Below are positions 34,283 to 43,458 of a DNA stretch of 64,000 nucleotides, piece by piece. Within the stretch, counting starts at the first letter, position 1, and every line of letters starts with the position of its first letter. A program made the position numbers and the translations under genes. The DNA comes from Hydrogenophaga sp. RAC07 (GTDB lineage Bacteria > Pseudomonadota > Gammaproteobacteria > Burkholderiales > Burkholderiaceae_C), in the NCBI RefSeq assembly GCF_001713375.1, contig NZ_CP016449.1, forward strand, positions 3,472,001-3,536,000. Direction: 5' to 3'. The notes beneath the pieces are model-generated. The model saw only the letters and a program-made list of their open reading frames with translations. It did no database searches and was not told the DNA's origin.

Positions 34283-37200
34283 ATGCCTATTCGCTCAACT
34301 TCAATGGAGAAACCCGGGATTCGCAGCTTAGTCGCGGCGCTGCTGATGATAGCAGCGCTGCCTGGCATGGTGATGGTCATCTATGGCTACATGGGCGTTC
34401 AAGACGACGCGGTTGCCCGAGCGCGCGAGGAAGTCCGATCGGCGGCCGAGATGGCGGCAGCTACCGAGGAGCAGATGGTCGAAGGTGTGAGACAGACGCT
34501 GGCCACCGTTGCAAGCGGTCCCTCGGTCAGGCGCAACGACCTCCTCGATCTGTGCAACGAATACGTGACCAACATTTCTCGGACTTTTCCGAACTATGGG
34601 TCGATCAGCGTCTTTACCCTGCAAGGGCGCCCGAGATGCCTGAGTGATGCCAGTACCACAGCGGTCGCGGTGAGCGAGCGCTCCGCCTTTGAGCGTGCTG
34701 TTGCAAGTCAGCAGTTCGCCATGGACGACTACTCCATGGATGCGTCTACGGGTGGTGATGAGATCGGATTTGCCTTACCCGTCTACGACTATTCGGAAAC
34801 GATGACAGGTGTGGCCTACGCAACATTGGATCTTGCGCTCCTCTCTGCTCGGCTGGATTCGCTCTCGGTGTCCAACCCGGTCACCGTCATGATTGCCGAC
34901 AGTAAAGGTACCGTTCTCGCCACCAACCAGCGGGGCGTGCAAGCCATTGGTGCTGCCATTTCGAACCCAGCACTGTTGCAGCGCATCACGAGATCAGCGC
35001 CAGTAGGCCGAGTGATTCCAGCCGACATCAAGGCAGACTGGTTGCACGAAGTGGTGCGGGTTGGAGAGGTGAACTCCCAGCCCATTTATGCCATTGCCAG
35101 TGCCAAGCGCAGTGACATCCTTGCCGGGCCCCTTGAACGCCTGAGGCATCAACTGATCATCCTCGCGCTGAGCTTCGCGGTTGGTATCTTTTTGGCCCTG
35201 CGACTGGCTGAACGGCAGTTCATCAAGCCGATCGGTAGGTTGCTCATGCGGATGGAAGCCGCAGCGAAGCAGAAAGCCACGCCACCTTCTGGCGACCTAG
35301 GTGCAGATGCGCCCAGCCGTGAGTTCTCTGGTTTGGAGAAGACTTTCACGAACATGCTGCAGGAGTTGAACAAAAAGGATGCCCAGCTGAACAAAGCGCA
35401 GGAAATCACCCGCGTCGGGTTCTTCCAGTTCGACCTTGAGAAGCAGGTCTACACAGCGTCCGCTTCGGTCCGCGACATCTTGGGACTTAGAAAAGAGAAC
35501 GTTGAGTCACCGACTGAGGGGTCATTAACTCCTGCACAGTATCAGTCGATGATCCACCCAGAAGACAGAGAAAGAGTTCGTCATCACAGGATGATGTTGT
35601 ATCAAGGCAAAAAACCTGAGCACATCCAATACCGCATCATTCGTCCCGATGGAAAAACCCGTTGGCTCGATGCCTTCGGCTTTGTAGAACACGACTCGCG
35701 GGGAAAGCCGATCCTCTACGCTGGTGCCTTGCAAGATGTGTCAGAGCAATACCGCCTGCGCAGGCTCTACCAGGTCCAGAGCAAAATCAATGAAGCGATT
35801 CTGTCGGCTCGCACGATCCAAGACTTGTTCGAGAGGGTTTGCGGCATCTGTGTGACCCACGCTGAAATGCGGATGGCGTGTATTGCTGCGGTTGACCCGC
35901 AGAAGAATGCCCTCAAGGTGGAAGCGAGCGTGGGACACGATGAGGGCTATACGGACATTCTGCGCACTGAGTCTCTTGATGTGGGGACACTCGACCTACC
36001 AATTTCGACCGCTTTGCGCACAGCCAAATTGGCAGTGTCCAACAATCTCGCCACAACGCTGAAAGCATTCCCTTGGGCACCTGAGGCTGCTCGGCGCGGG
36101 TACCGTTCTGTCGCAGCAGTGCCGTTCCTGGCCGCAGGACAAGGTCTCAAGGCCTTGGTTCTCATGGCATCCGAGACCGAGTACTTCCAGGCGGCTGAAT
36201 GTCGTCAGCTCGAAGCCATCGGGGAGAGTCTCGCGGCTGCGATGAACCACCTGAACGAAGAGGCACGCAGGCGCGAGCGAGAAGAGCGTCTGAAGCTGCT
36301 GGAGACCTGCATCGCCAGGCTTAACGACATTGTCCTGATCACCGAAGCGGAGCCTTTTGGCGAACCTGGCCCCAGGATCCTGTTCGTCAATGACGCTTAC
36401 GAGCGGCTGACGGGCTACGCCAAGGATGAAGTGATCGGGAAGACTCCGCGCATCTTGCAAGGGCCCAAAACTGACCGCCAAGTGCTGGACCGCATTCGTC
36501 ATCATCTCGAACGTTGGGAGCCTGTGCGCGAGGAGATCATCAATTACACCAAGGATGGTCAGGAGATCTGGCTGGAGTTGAACATCGTCCCGGTGTCCGA
36601 TGAAACCGGTCGGTACACCCACTGGGTGGCCGTTGAGCGCGACATCACGCAGCGCATCGAGCTGGAGCAGCAGAGAGCGCAGGCACTCATCGAGCTCAAG
36701 ACCGCGCAAGACCGGCTGCTGCGAGCGCAGACGTTGTCCCGGACGGGTCATTGGGAGCGCTTTGCAAATGGCGCACCTGCCATTTGGTCTGCCAGTCTTT
36801 TTGAAATGACTGGCAACGACCCAGAGAGGGGCGTACCAAGTCTTGAGGCCTGCATGTCGAAAGTGCATCCGGATGACTTTGAAACTTACCAAGCCATCAT
36901 GAACGATGGTTTCACCCAGGGGAAGATGCAGCGTTGGACCTATCGGTGCGTTTTTCCGAATGGTCGTGTGAGCTGGCTGGAGGAGACCATTGACGAGCCC
37001 AATCGGGATGAATCAGGGGCAGTCGTGTCGATCAGTGGCACCGTGCAAGATGTGACTGAGCGCCTTGAGGGTGAGCAAAAGCTCAAAATGCAGCTCGCAC
37101 GCACGGTGCTGCTCAACAAGATCGCACGTGCCACCGACGAACGGCTTAAGCTGGGCCGGATCTTCGAGGTGGTGTGCGAGAACCTGGAAGCTGAGTTCGC

Positions 37201-38803
37201 CGTGGGGATGAGCGCTGCCCTGATTTTCGACAACGATGCAGACGCGTTCGAGGTGGTACGAATGGGATCTCGTGGAGCCCAACTATGCGAGTCTTGCGGT
37301 TTGAACGAGGGGGTTTTGCTGTCGGTTGGAAGCGATGCGTTGGACCGATCGCATGTTGGTGAGTTTGTGTATGAACCTGACACCCGGGGGATGCCGTGTG
37401 ACTTTCCCAAGAAGCTCGCGCAGGCCGGGCTCGGCTCTGTCGTCTTTGCGCCGATGCGTGCGCAGGGGCGAGTTTTCGGCGTTTTGGTGGCGGCCAGGTC
37501 TCTGCCGAATGCATTCAACAGCGAGGAATGCGACTTCTTGCTGAAAATCGCAGAGCATGTTGCATTGGCAGCGAGCCACGCACGTCTGTACCAGGACCTT
37601 CAGCTCGCGTACGAAGAGTTGCAGGACGCGCAGGAGGTATCCCTGCAGCAGGAGCGCCTGCGCGTACTCGGCCAGATGGCCAGTGGCATTGCCCACGACA
37701 TCAACAACGCCATCACACCCATGGCGCTTTACACCGAGTCCTTGTTGAACAAAGAAACAGGTCTGAGCGAGCGTGGCAGAAGACAACTCTCTACTATCCA
37801 GCTTGCCGTGGATGACGTGGCTGAGACGGTAGCGCGCATGCGGGAGTTCTATCGGCCGGCGGACGGATTCACGAAGCGAAACAATGTGGACCTCAACCGC
37901 CTTGTCACACAGGTTGTGGAACTCACCCGCGCACGGTGGCGAGACATCCCTCAGCAGACGGGGGTGTCTATTGATCTGGCGCTCAACCTCTCTCCTTCCT
38001 TGCCGCAGGTCTGCGTCATAGAAGCGGAGGTCAGAGATGCCTTGACCAACCTGGTGCTCAACGCGGTGGACGCAATGCCCGAAGGGGGAGAGCTGAGCGT
38101 GACGACATCGCAAACAGTCGATGGAAGCGATCAGCCGTGCGTCCTTCTGGAGATCTCCGACACTGGCATCGGCATGGACGAGCAGACGCGTCTGCGGTGC
38201 ATGGAGCCCTTCTTCACCACCAAAGGCGAACGAGGCTCTGGGCTTGGGCTGGCCATGGTGTACGGCACCCTGCAGCGCCATGAGGCTGAAATATCGCTCA
38301 CGAGCGAGCCCGGGGAAGGCACGACGTTTGGCATCCGTTTCCTCGCACAGGCGCCATCGGTAACGGGGGGAGGCGATCAGGCAATAGAGGGACCTACAGG
38401 ACAGCGCAAGAGCCTGAAGATATTGTTGATTGATGATGAGGTGACGCTTCTCAGCGCCTTGAGCGAGATGCTCGAAGGCGAAGGCCATCTGGTGACCTCC
38501 GCCGGCGGCGGCCAAGAGGGATTGAGTTTGTTCAAGGCGAGTTTGGAAGCGGGTGGGTACGACGTGGTCATCACAGATCTCGGCATGCCCCGGGTTGATG
38601 GGAATGCGGTGGCCACGGGGGTGAAGGGCATGTCGCCCAACACACCCGTGATCATGTTGACTGGCTGGGGGCAACGCATGCTGGAAGACGGCGTCTTGCC
38701 TGCCGGCGTTGACCACTTGCTTGGCAAGCCTGCGCGCATGGCTTCATTGCGTGACGCTCTGGGAAGTTGCATGACGGGTGGATCCCAGAAAGGCATGGGT
38801 TGA
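34283..38803 (+). CDS. Large membrane hybrid histidine kinase (Cache, 3 PAS, 2 GAF, kinase, receiver)
   Basis: About 1506 residues from the ATG at 34283; a GTG at 34256 or an ATG at 34304 are alternatives, and none has a strong ribosome site. Order: TM1 (about 15-37), periplasmic Cache-type domain, TM2 (about 290-310), PAS (about 374-490), GAF (about 515-655), PAS (about 669-795, with GYAKDEVIGKTPRILQGPKT), PAS (about 818-925), GAF (about 940-1100), HisKA with His1138 (ASGIAHDINNAITPM), and ATPase (TNLVLNAVDAMPEGG, SDTGIGMDE, GSGLGLAMVYG). The C-terminal receiver has Asp1432 (VVITDLGMPRVDG) and Lys (LLGKPAR). The second PAS resembles LOV-type PAS in ILQGP but lacks the NCRFLQG cysteine motif. 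It shares an intergenic region with the REC-kinase gene and precedes two more signalling genes and PYP. Confidence 0.9.
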   Translation: MPIRSTSMEKPGIRSLVAALLMIAALPGMVMVIYGYMGVQDDAVARAREEVRSAAEMAAATEEQMVEGVRQTLATVASGPSVRRNDLLDLCNEYVTNISRTFPNYGSISVFTLQGRPRCLSDASTTAVAVSERSAFERAVASQQFAMDDYSMDASTGGDEIGFALPVYDYSETMTGVAYATLDLALLSARLDSLSVSNPVTVMIADSKGTVLATNQRGVQAIGAAISNPALLQRITRSAPVGRVIPADIKADWLHEVVRVGEVNSQPIYAIASAKRSDILAGPLERLRHQLIILALSFAVGIFLALRLAERQFIKPIGRLLMRMEAAAKQKATPPSGDLGADAPSREFSGLEKTFTNMLQELNKKDAQLNKAQEITRVGFFQFDLEKQVYTASASVRDILGLRKENVESPTEGSLTPAQYQSMIHPEDRERVRHHRMMLYQGKKPEHIQYRIIRPDGKTRWLDAFGFVEHDSRGKPILYAGALQDVSEQYRLRRLYQVQSKINEAILSARTIQDLFERVCGICVTHAEMRMACIAAVDPQKNALKVEASVGHDEGYTDILRTESLDVGTLDLPISTALRTAKLAVSNNLATTLKAFPWAPEAARRGYRSVAAVPFLAAGQGLKALVLMASETEYFQAAECRQLEAIGESLAAAMNHLNEEARRREREERLKLLETCIARLNDIVLITEAEPFGEPGPRILFVNDAYERLTGYAKDEVIGKTPRILQGPKTDRQVLDRIRHHLERWEPVREEIINYTKDGQEIWLELNIVPVSDETGRYTHWVAVERDITQRIELEQQRAQALIELKTAQDRLLRAQTLSRTGHWERFANGAPAIWSASLFEMTGNDPERGVPSLEACMSKVHPDDFETYQAIMNDGFTQGKMQRWTYRCVFPNGRVSWLEETIDEPNRDESGAVVSISGTVQDVTERLEGEQKLKMQLARTVLLNKIARATDERLKLGRIFEVVCENLEAEFAVGMSAALIFDNDADAFEVVRMGSRGAQLCESCGLNEGVLLSVGSDALDRSHVGEFVYEPDTRGMPCDFPKKLAQAGLGSVVFAPMRAQGRVFGVLVAARSLPNAFNSEECDFLLKIAEHVALAASHARLYQDLQLAYEELQDAQEVSLQQERLRVLGQMASGIAHDINNAITPMALYTESLLNKETGLSERGRRQLSTIQLAVDDVAETVARMREFYRPADGFTKRNNVDLNRLVTQVVELTRARWRDIPQQTGVSIDLALNLSPSLPQVCVIEAEVRDALTNLVLNAVDAMPEGGELSVTTSQTVDGSDQPCVLLEISDTGIGMDEQTRLRCMEPFFTTKGERGSGLGLAMVYGTLQRHEAEISLTSEPGEGTTFGIRFLAQAPSVTGGGDQAIEGPTGQRKSLKILLIDDEVTLLSALSEMLEGEGHLVTSAGGGQEGLSLFKASLEAGGYDVVITDLGMPRVDGNAVATGVKGMSPNTPVIMLTGWGQRMLEDGVLPAGVDHLLGKPARMASLRDALGSCMTGGSQKGMG

Positions 38804-38907
38804 ACCACCAACTGCCTTGTTGATCAGACTCGAACAATGGTCATCAATCCCAGTCCAACGTGGGCTGTGGCTGCTCACATTTGAAGGTGTTTTTTTACTG
38901 CAAAACC

Positions 38908-40503
38908 ATGAAATTTCCAGTCCCTGAGAACGAAGAAAAAAGAGTTCAGACGCTGCACGATCTACAGGTGCTGGATTCCCTGCCTAGCCCGGTGTTTGAC
39001 AGCATCACCGAGCTGGCCGCGAGCATCTGCGGGACAGAGATTGCCTTGATTTCTCTGGTGGACGCAGACCGGCAATGGTTCAAGTCCCGCCGGGGATTTG
39101 AGCCGAGCGAGACAGGCCGTGACGAGGCCTTTTGTTCGCACACCATCATGGACACAAAGTCTGTGTTGGTAGTCAATGACGCAGCCCGGGACCCGCGCTT
39201 CGCCCAACTTCCCTTGGTGAGCAGCGGAAGCGTGCGCTTTTACGCGGGCGCACCCATCACCACCGCCAGCGGTCAAGCTCTAGGCGCTGTGTGTGTGCTG
39301 GGCCAAGAGAAGATGTTCTTGTCTGAGGTCCAGACGCGCCAATTGCAGCATCTTGCAAAACTCACGATGGACCTGATCGAACACGAGGCGCTGCGCAGGC
39401 GCGAGGCGCGCAGGATCCTGGACTTGGTTCGCAAGAACGAGCGGATCATCCGAAACGTGCTGGATGAGGGTCGAGAAATGGCCGCATTCATCGACACGCA
39501 GCACCGCTACCTCTATGTCAACCCAGCTTTTGAACGGTATTGGATTCAGTCGCAGGAGGCTCTTTTGGGCACTTCTGTGCAGGATCTGGTGGGGGAAAGG
39601 CTGTACCGCGAGGTGTGCCAAGTCGGTATCAACCAGGCACTCAGCGGTCACGAGTCGATACTGACTTTTGAGTTGAGATTTCCGGGCACAGGCCTGCGCC
39701 GCATGGAGTTGCACCACATACCTGCCCTCAACGATGAGGGGCGCGTGCATGGGGTGGTTGAGCGACATCGCGATGTGACGGAACTTGCCAAGCAGGCCGA
39801 TTTGCTGCGCGGCCATGCCGCTGAACTGGAGGTCCGGCGGGTCGCGCAGGACCGCTACCTCCACGCCATCTCGCACGAGCTGAAGCAACCGGTGAATGCG
39901 ATCAACAATGCCACGCCTGTGCTGGTGGCCAAGTTGAATGGCACGCTACCTGAGTTGGAGCGGAAATGCCTGACCTACATCGAGCGCGGTGGCCGCCGCC
40001 TAGCCCGCTTGCTGGAGGACATGCGCCTATTCGGAGAACTGGACGGTCGCACACTGGCGGTGGCTCCTCACAATGTCCGCGCATTGCTGGAAGAGAGTTT
40101 GATGCATCTGCGTGATGATGTGGAGCAGCGTCGGGCGACGGTGGATCTTCAGGTCGATGGTGATCTGTCGGTGGATGCGCCGGTGTTTGAGCTGGCCGTT
40201 CGCTGCCTACTTGAATACTCCTTGTGGTCCTCAGCCAAAACGCCCGCGCATATCGTCGTGCGGCTGGTGAAGGAAACAGGCGAATCACGGCTGGAGGTCA
40301 TCGACGTCAGCGCAGCGAACCCTCTTCCAGTTATCAGGTCTGGACGTGTAGATCAACAACCCATCGCCCTGCCTGCATCCACGCTGTCGGTCGCGCGGCA
40401 GGTCGCAGTTCTGCACGGGGGCGCGCTGCTGGATGAGCCCACTGAAGAGGGATGGCGCTGCCTGGCGTTGGTCGTACCGCGGGAGGTCACCCATGCGGTT
40501 TGA
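38908..40503 (+). CDS. GAF-PAS histidine kinase with degenerate ATP-binding domain
   Basis: A 531-residue soluble protein from the ATG at 38908. GAF about 15-165 (LISLVDADRQWFKSRRGFEP, FYAGAPITTASGQALGAVCV). PAS about 190-310 (YLYVNPAFERYWIQSQEALL, ERHRDVTELAKQADLLRGHA). HisKA has His323 (HAISHELKQPVNAINNAT). The ATPase region is abnormal: the N-box Asn is replaced (LAVRCLLEYSLWSS), no DxGxG is seen (RLEVIDVSAANPLP), and only a remnant of the G2 side remains. It may be a pseudokinase or a His-phosphotransfer partner phosphorylated by the hybrid kinase upstream. Its stop overlaps the start of a CheY-like regulator, so the two are coupled. Confidence 0.85.
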   Translation: MKFPVPENEEKRVQTLHDLQVLDSLPSPVFDSITELAASICGTEIALISLVDADRQWFKSRRGFEPSETGRDEAFCSHTIMDTKSVLVVNDAARDPRFAQLPLVSSGSVRFYAGAPITTASGQALGAVCVLGQEKMFLSEVQTRQLQHLAKLTMDLIEHEALRRREARRILDLVRKNERIIRNVLDEGREMAAFIDTQHRYLYVNPAFERYWIQSQEALLGTSVQDLVGERLYREVCQVGINQALSGHESILTFELRFPGTGLRRMELHHIPALNDEGRVHGVVERHRDVTELAKQADLLRGHAAELEVRRVAQDRYLHAISHELKQPVNAINNATPVLVAKLNGTLPELERKCLTYIERGGRRLARLLEDMRLFGELDGRTLAVAPHNVRALLEESLMHLRDDVEQRRATVDLQVDGDLSVDAPVFELAVRCLLEYSLWSSAKTPAHIVVRLVKETGESRLEVIDVSAANPLPVIRSGRVDQQPIALPASTLSVARQVAVLHGGALLDEPTEEGWRCLALVVPREVTHAV

Positions 40504-40873
40504 ACGCGTTGTCTTGATTGACGACAACGAAACTGACAACTTCTTCCACCGTCTTGCACTTGCGAAGGCTGGATTCAAGGGTGAGGTGCAAGCGTTCGAG
40601 CGCCCCGAGGAGGGCCTTGCTTTCTTGTTGAAGGACCAGATTCAAGTGCCCACCTGCGTGTTTCTGGACATCAACATGCCGGCACTCACCGGGTTTGATG
40701 TTGCTCAAGCACTCACGGATGGATTGCACCCGCTGACGGAGTTCAGATTGTTCATGCTGACGTCTTCTAACTGGACTGATGATCGCCGTCGAGCAGAGGC
40801 AATCCCGTTGATTCAGGGGTTCATGGTCAAACCCTTGACCGCGGCAAACGCGGCTGAATTGTTTGCTGCGTGA
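40493..40873 (+). CDS. Single-domain response regulator (Rcp1/CheY-like)
   Basis: A 126-residue receiver with no output domain. Key residues: acidic pair in VVLIDDNETD, Asp59 in CVFLDINMPALTG, Thr/Ser in FMLTSSNWTDD, and Lys113 in FMVKPL. LIDDNETDNFFHRLALAKAG and LDINMP are typical of the Rcp1-like regulators that partner bacteriophytochromes and hybrid kinases. The start at 40493 overlaps the kinase stop by 11 bases and has gggagg 8 bases upstream. It is probably the phosphoryl acceptor of the kinase module. PYP lies 722 bp further on. Confidence 0.9.
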   Translation: MRFERVVLIDDNETDNFFHRLALAKAGFKGEVQAFERPEEGLAFLLKDQIQVPTCVFLDINMPALTGFDVAQALTDGLHPLTEFRLFMLTSSNWTDDRRRAEAIPLIQGFMVKPLTAANAAELFAA

Positions 40874-41594
40874 TGAGAAAAGATGAGGGCTCAGACCGTG
40901 AACGTGTTAACGAGGGCGATTGCTTGAGCCGTTTTTGATAGAAATGCGGCTTGCCTGTGCCAAGTGGGGAGATTGCTGACTCATGATCGAAAGAAAGGAA
41001 TTACTCCCATATCGGAATCGAGTCTCAAAAAATTAGGCAAACAAGTAGGCCAGGGGAACCAACTCTGAACCGGGCCGGTCCAAAGCCGTGGAACCGACTG
41101 CGCCCGAGCAACTACTTTTGCACCATTCGTATAGTGCCAATTATCGGAGCCACAGCGGTCGGACAAGAATTGGGTCGCCGAATGCTCGATGATTAACGAC
41201 ACCTTCTTTCGTGTCCTGGGCCTCGGACGACTCAGTCCAGTCTTGAGCCGTCATGGGAAGTTCGCTATGCGCGTTGCAACTGTTGCTGTGGGTGGTGTGT
41301 AGGCCTGGACTCACAGAGCCGGCCTCCTCGCAGTCATCCACCTGAACTTGTGGTTTTGTTGCCAACGTGCGGTGTCGAGGGTGGTGCGGGCGTTCGCGGC
41401 GACTGTCCTCGATGTCGTCGCGAATCGCGGTGGGATGCGGCAAGAGGTCTCGAATCGCAGGATCCGTAGGTTTACGGCCTCCATGCCGTCTCAAGTTGCG
41501 GTCGAGTCTGCCGAGATGCATATGAAGCAGATTGCTCTGCTTGACCGGCCCATATTGGCCTTGAATTTCTTACCCATCCACAAGGACGTACGAA
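40874..41594. other. Region without a gene upstream of PYP
   Basis: Frames on both strands (for example minus 41141-41521) have no family resemblance. The stretch presumably contains the promoter of the PYP-ligase pair. I saw no obvious operator palindrome or small RNA. Confidence 0.4.
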
Positions 41595-41999
41595 GTGACC
41601 ACGACCCAGCAACCCACCACCATGAACACCGTCTCCTTCGGCAAGACCGATGTCGAGAACGTTCTTTCCAAAATGAACGACGCGCAGTTCAACAAGCTGG
41701 CATTTGGCGCTGTAGAGCTCGACGCCGGGGGCAGCATCATCAAGTACAACGCGGTCGAAGGCGCCATAACGGGCCGAGACCCAAAGGCTGTGATCGGCAA
41801 GAATTTTTTCACTGACGTGGCCCCTTGCACTAATCGGCCTGAGTTCAAGGGCGTCTTCGACGCTGGTGTTCGCAACAAGGACCTGAATACGATGTTCGAG
41901 TACATCTTCGACAACCAGATGAAGCCTACAAAGGTCAAGATTCACATGAAACGAGCGATCTCCGGCGACACCTACTGGATCTTCGTCAAGCGAGTCTGA
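41595..41999 (+). CDS. pyp: Photoactive yellow protein (PYP), blue-light PAS photoreceptor
   Basis: A soluble PAS-fold photoreceptor that binds p-coumaric acid through a thioester to Cys. Counted from the internal ATG at 41622 it has 125 residues, exactly the length of Halorhodospira halophila PYP. All chromophore residues fall at the same numbers: Tyr42 and Glu46 ([12 protein letters not shown]), Thr50, Arg52, Cys69 ([10 protein letters not shown]) and Met100 (IFDNQM). [18 protein letters not shown] and the end YWIFVKRV are near-identical to known PYPs. A GTG at 41595 has a Shine-Dalgarno (aagga) 8 bases before it, while 41622 has none. A nine-residue extension (MTTTQQPTT) is therefore likely. 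The chromophore-activating ligase follows 2 bp later. Confidence 0.97.
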   Translation: MTTTQQPTTMNTVSFGKTDVENVLSKMNDAQFNKLAFGAVELDAGGSIIKYNAVEGAITGRDPKAVIGKNFFTDVAPCTNRPEFKGVFDAGVRNKDLNTMFEYIFDNQMKPTKVKIHMKRAISGDTYWIFVKRV

Positions 42000-42001
42000 A
42001 A

Positions 42002-43261
42002 ATGTTGGATGCGAAGTCCGTTGAGAAGGCGCCCGCCTGGCACCACAGGCCAGGCGTTTTGGCACGCTTCATCACCGACCTGATCGCTGACGAAATGAGC
42101 CATCTGCGGCCGGGTGGAGCACCCCTCCCACCCCAACCGTGGCCACTGGACCTGGCCATGAACGAACAGGGCCTGGGCCTGGATTCGCTGGAGTTGCTCA
42201 GCGTGGCTTCAGCGCTCAACGAGGCTTTGCACCTGCACGAAAGCGGAATTGAAGACCTGCTGCTGGCGCGTCACTTGTTCGGAGAATGGATTGAGATCGC
42301 TGCGGATGGCCTCGCCGCTTTCGACGCAGAACTCACCTTTCGCACTTCGGGCAGCAGTGGCAGCGCCAAGTCCTGTGTCCATGCGCTGGCCAACTTGCAG
42401 CAGGAGGTCGATCACCTGGCAACTTTGACAGCCGGGGCTCAGCGCGTCCTCACAGCCGTGCCTGCGCACCACATCTACGGTTTTTTGTTCACGGTTCTGT
42501 TGCCAGAGCGTCTGGGGTGCGAAGCCGTGGTCGACGTCCGTCGCCACACTCCTCAGGCACTGGCCCAGCTGCTCCGTCAGGGTGACTTGCTGATCAGCCA
42601 TCCCGCCCATTGGGCGCTGATGGCGCGCCATGCTGGTCAGTTCCCCCCCGGCGTGCACGGCATCACATCAACTGCGCCGTGCCCCGACGCGGTGGCACGG
42701 AACCTGGCCGTGATCGGACTGGATCGCCTGACCCAGATTTATGGCAGTTCGGAGACCGCTGGGATCGGCACACGGAATGCCCCTAACGACCCCTACCAGC
42801 TGATGCCTTTCTGGTCGCGCGACACCGGCGATAGCGCGCTCCTACTGCGCACGACTCCCGAGGGGACGGTCTTTCCGCATGCGATCCAGGATCGTCTTGA
42901 ATGGCCTTCTGCGAGCAAATTCCAGGTCCGTGGCCGCCTTGACGAAGCCGTTCAGGTGGGAGGCACCAATGTGTTCCCAGCACACATCCGGGAGGTGCTT
43001 CTCGGTCACCCTCAGGTGGCGGATGCGGCCGTTCGGCTCATGGAGCCTGAGGAAGGCACCCGACTGAAGGCATTCATCGTCCCCGTGCTCGGAGCCGACC
43101 GGGACAAGCTGCTGGCAGAACTCTGGACCTGGACTGAGGCTCGCCTTGGAGCTACTTCTCGGCCCAAGGCCTTCACACTGGGCGATAGCGTCCCGCGCAA
43201 CGCAATGGGTAAGCTGGCGGCCTGGCAGCTTGGTGTTCAGGGCGCAGAGCTCGTCCAGTGA
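42002..43261 (+). CDS. pcl: PYP-linked p-coumarate-activating ligase (adenylate-forming) with carrier-protein-like N-terminus
   Basis: A 419-residue member of the ANL (acyl-adenylate) family. Motifs: P-loop TSGSSGSAK (115-123), YGSSE (247-251), GRLDEAVQVGG (311-321) and the C-terminal lysine K404 in VPRNAMGKL. It activates p-coumarate for attachment to Cys69 of PYP. The first about 100 residues are not the usual ligase N-domain. Helix FITDLIADEMSHL, then LGLDSLELLSVASALNEAL, then LLLARHLFGEWIEIA match an acyl carrier fold with Ser62 at the phosphopantetheine position (D-S-L). The carrier role is inference. The start codon lies 2 bp after the PYP stop, so the two are co-translated. Confidence 0.9.
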   Translation: MLDAKSVEKAPAWHHRPGVLARFITDLIADEMSHLRPGGAPLPPQPWPLDLAMNEQGLGLDSLELLSVASALNEALHLHESGIEDLLLARHLFGEWIEIAADGLAAFDAELTFRTSGSSGSAKSCVHALANLQQEVDHLATLTAGAQRVLTAVPAHHIYGFLFTVLLPERLGCEAVVDVRRHTPQALAQLLRQGDLLISHPAHWALMARHAGQFPPGVHGITSTAPCPDAVARNLAVIGLDRLTQIYGSSETAGIGTRNAPNDPYQLMPFWSRDTGDSALLLRTTPEGTVFPHAIQDRLEWPSASKFQVRGRLDEAVQVGGTNVFPAHIREVLLGHPQVADAAVRLMEPEEGTRLKAFIVPVLGADRDKLLAELWTWTEARLGATSRPKAFTLGDSVPRNAMGKLAAWQLGVQGAELVQ

Positions 43262-43458
43262 GGCATTGACCCGGAATGACCGAGATCGGCGGCAAAGGTG
43301 TCCTTCGAGCGCGGGCCGTTGAAGGCACGGTGATGGACTCTGCGGGCATTCGGGATGTTGGGGCATGGATGACTCAGCTCAGTCTTAACCCGCCATGTAG
43401 AAATATGGCTCTTTGGGTGCCGTTTGGATTCTTCGAGGAAGGACTGCTTCCTTGACAT

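Noticed and set aside
36289..36700. Second PAS of the giant kinase as a LOV light sensor
   Set aside because: The segment reads GKTPRILQGPKTDR and lacks the reactive Cys of the LOV signature, so flavin photochemistry is not supported.
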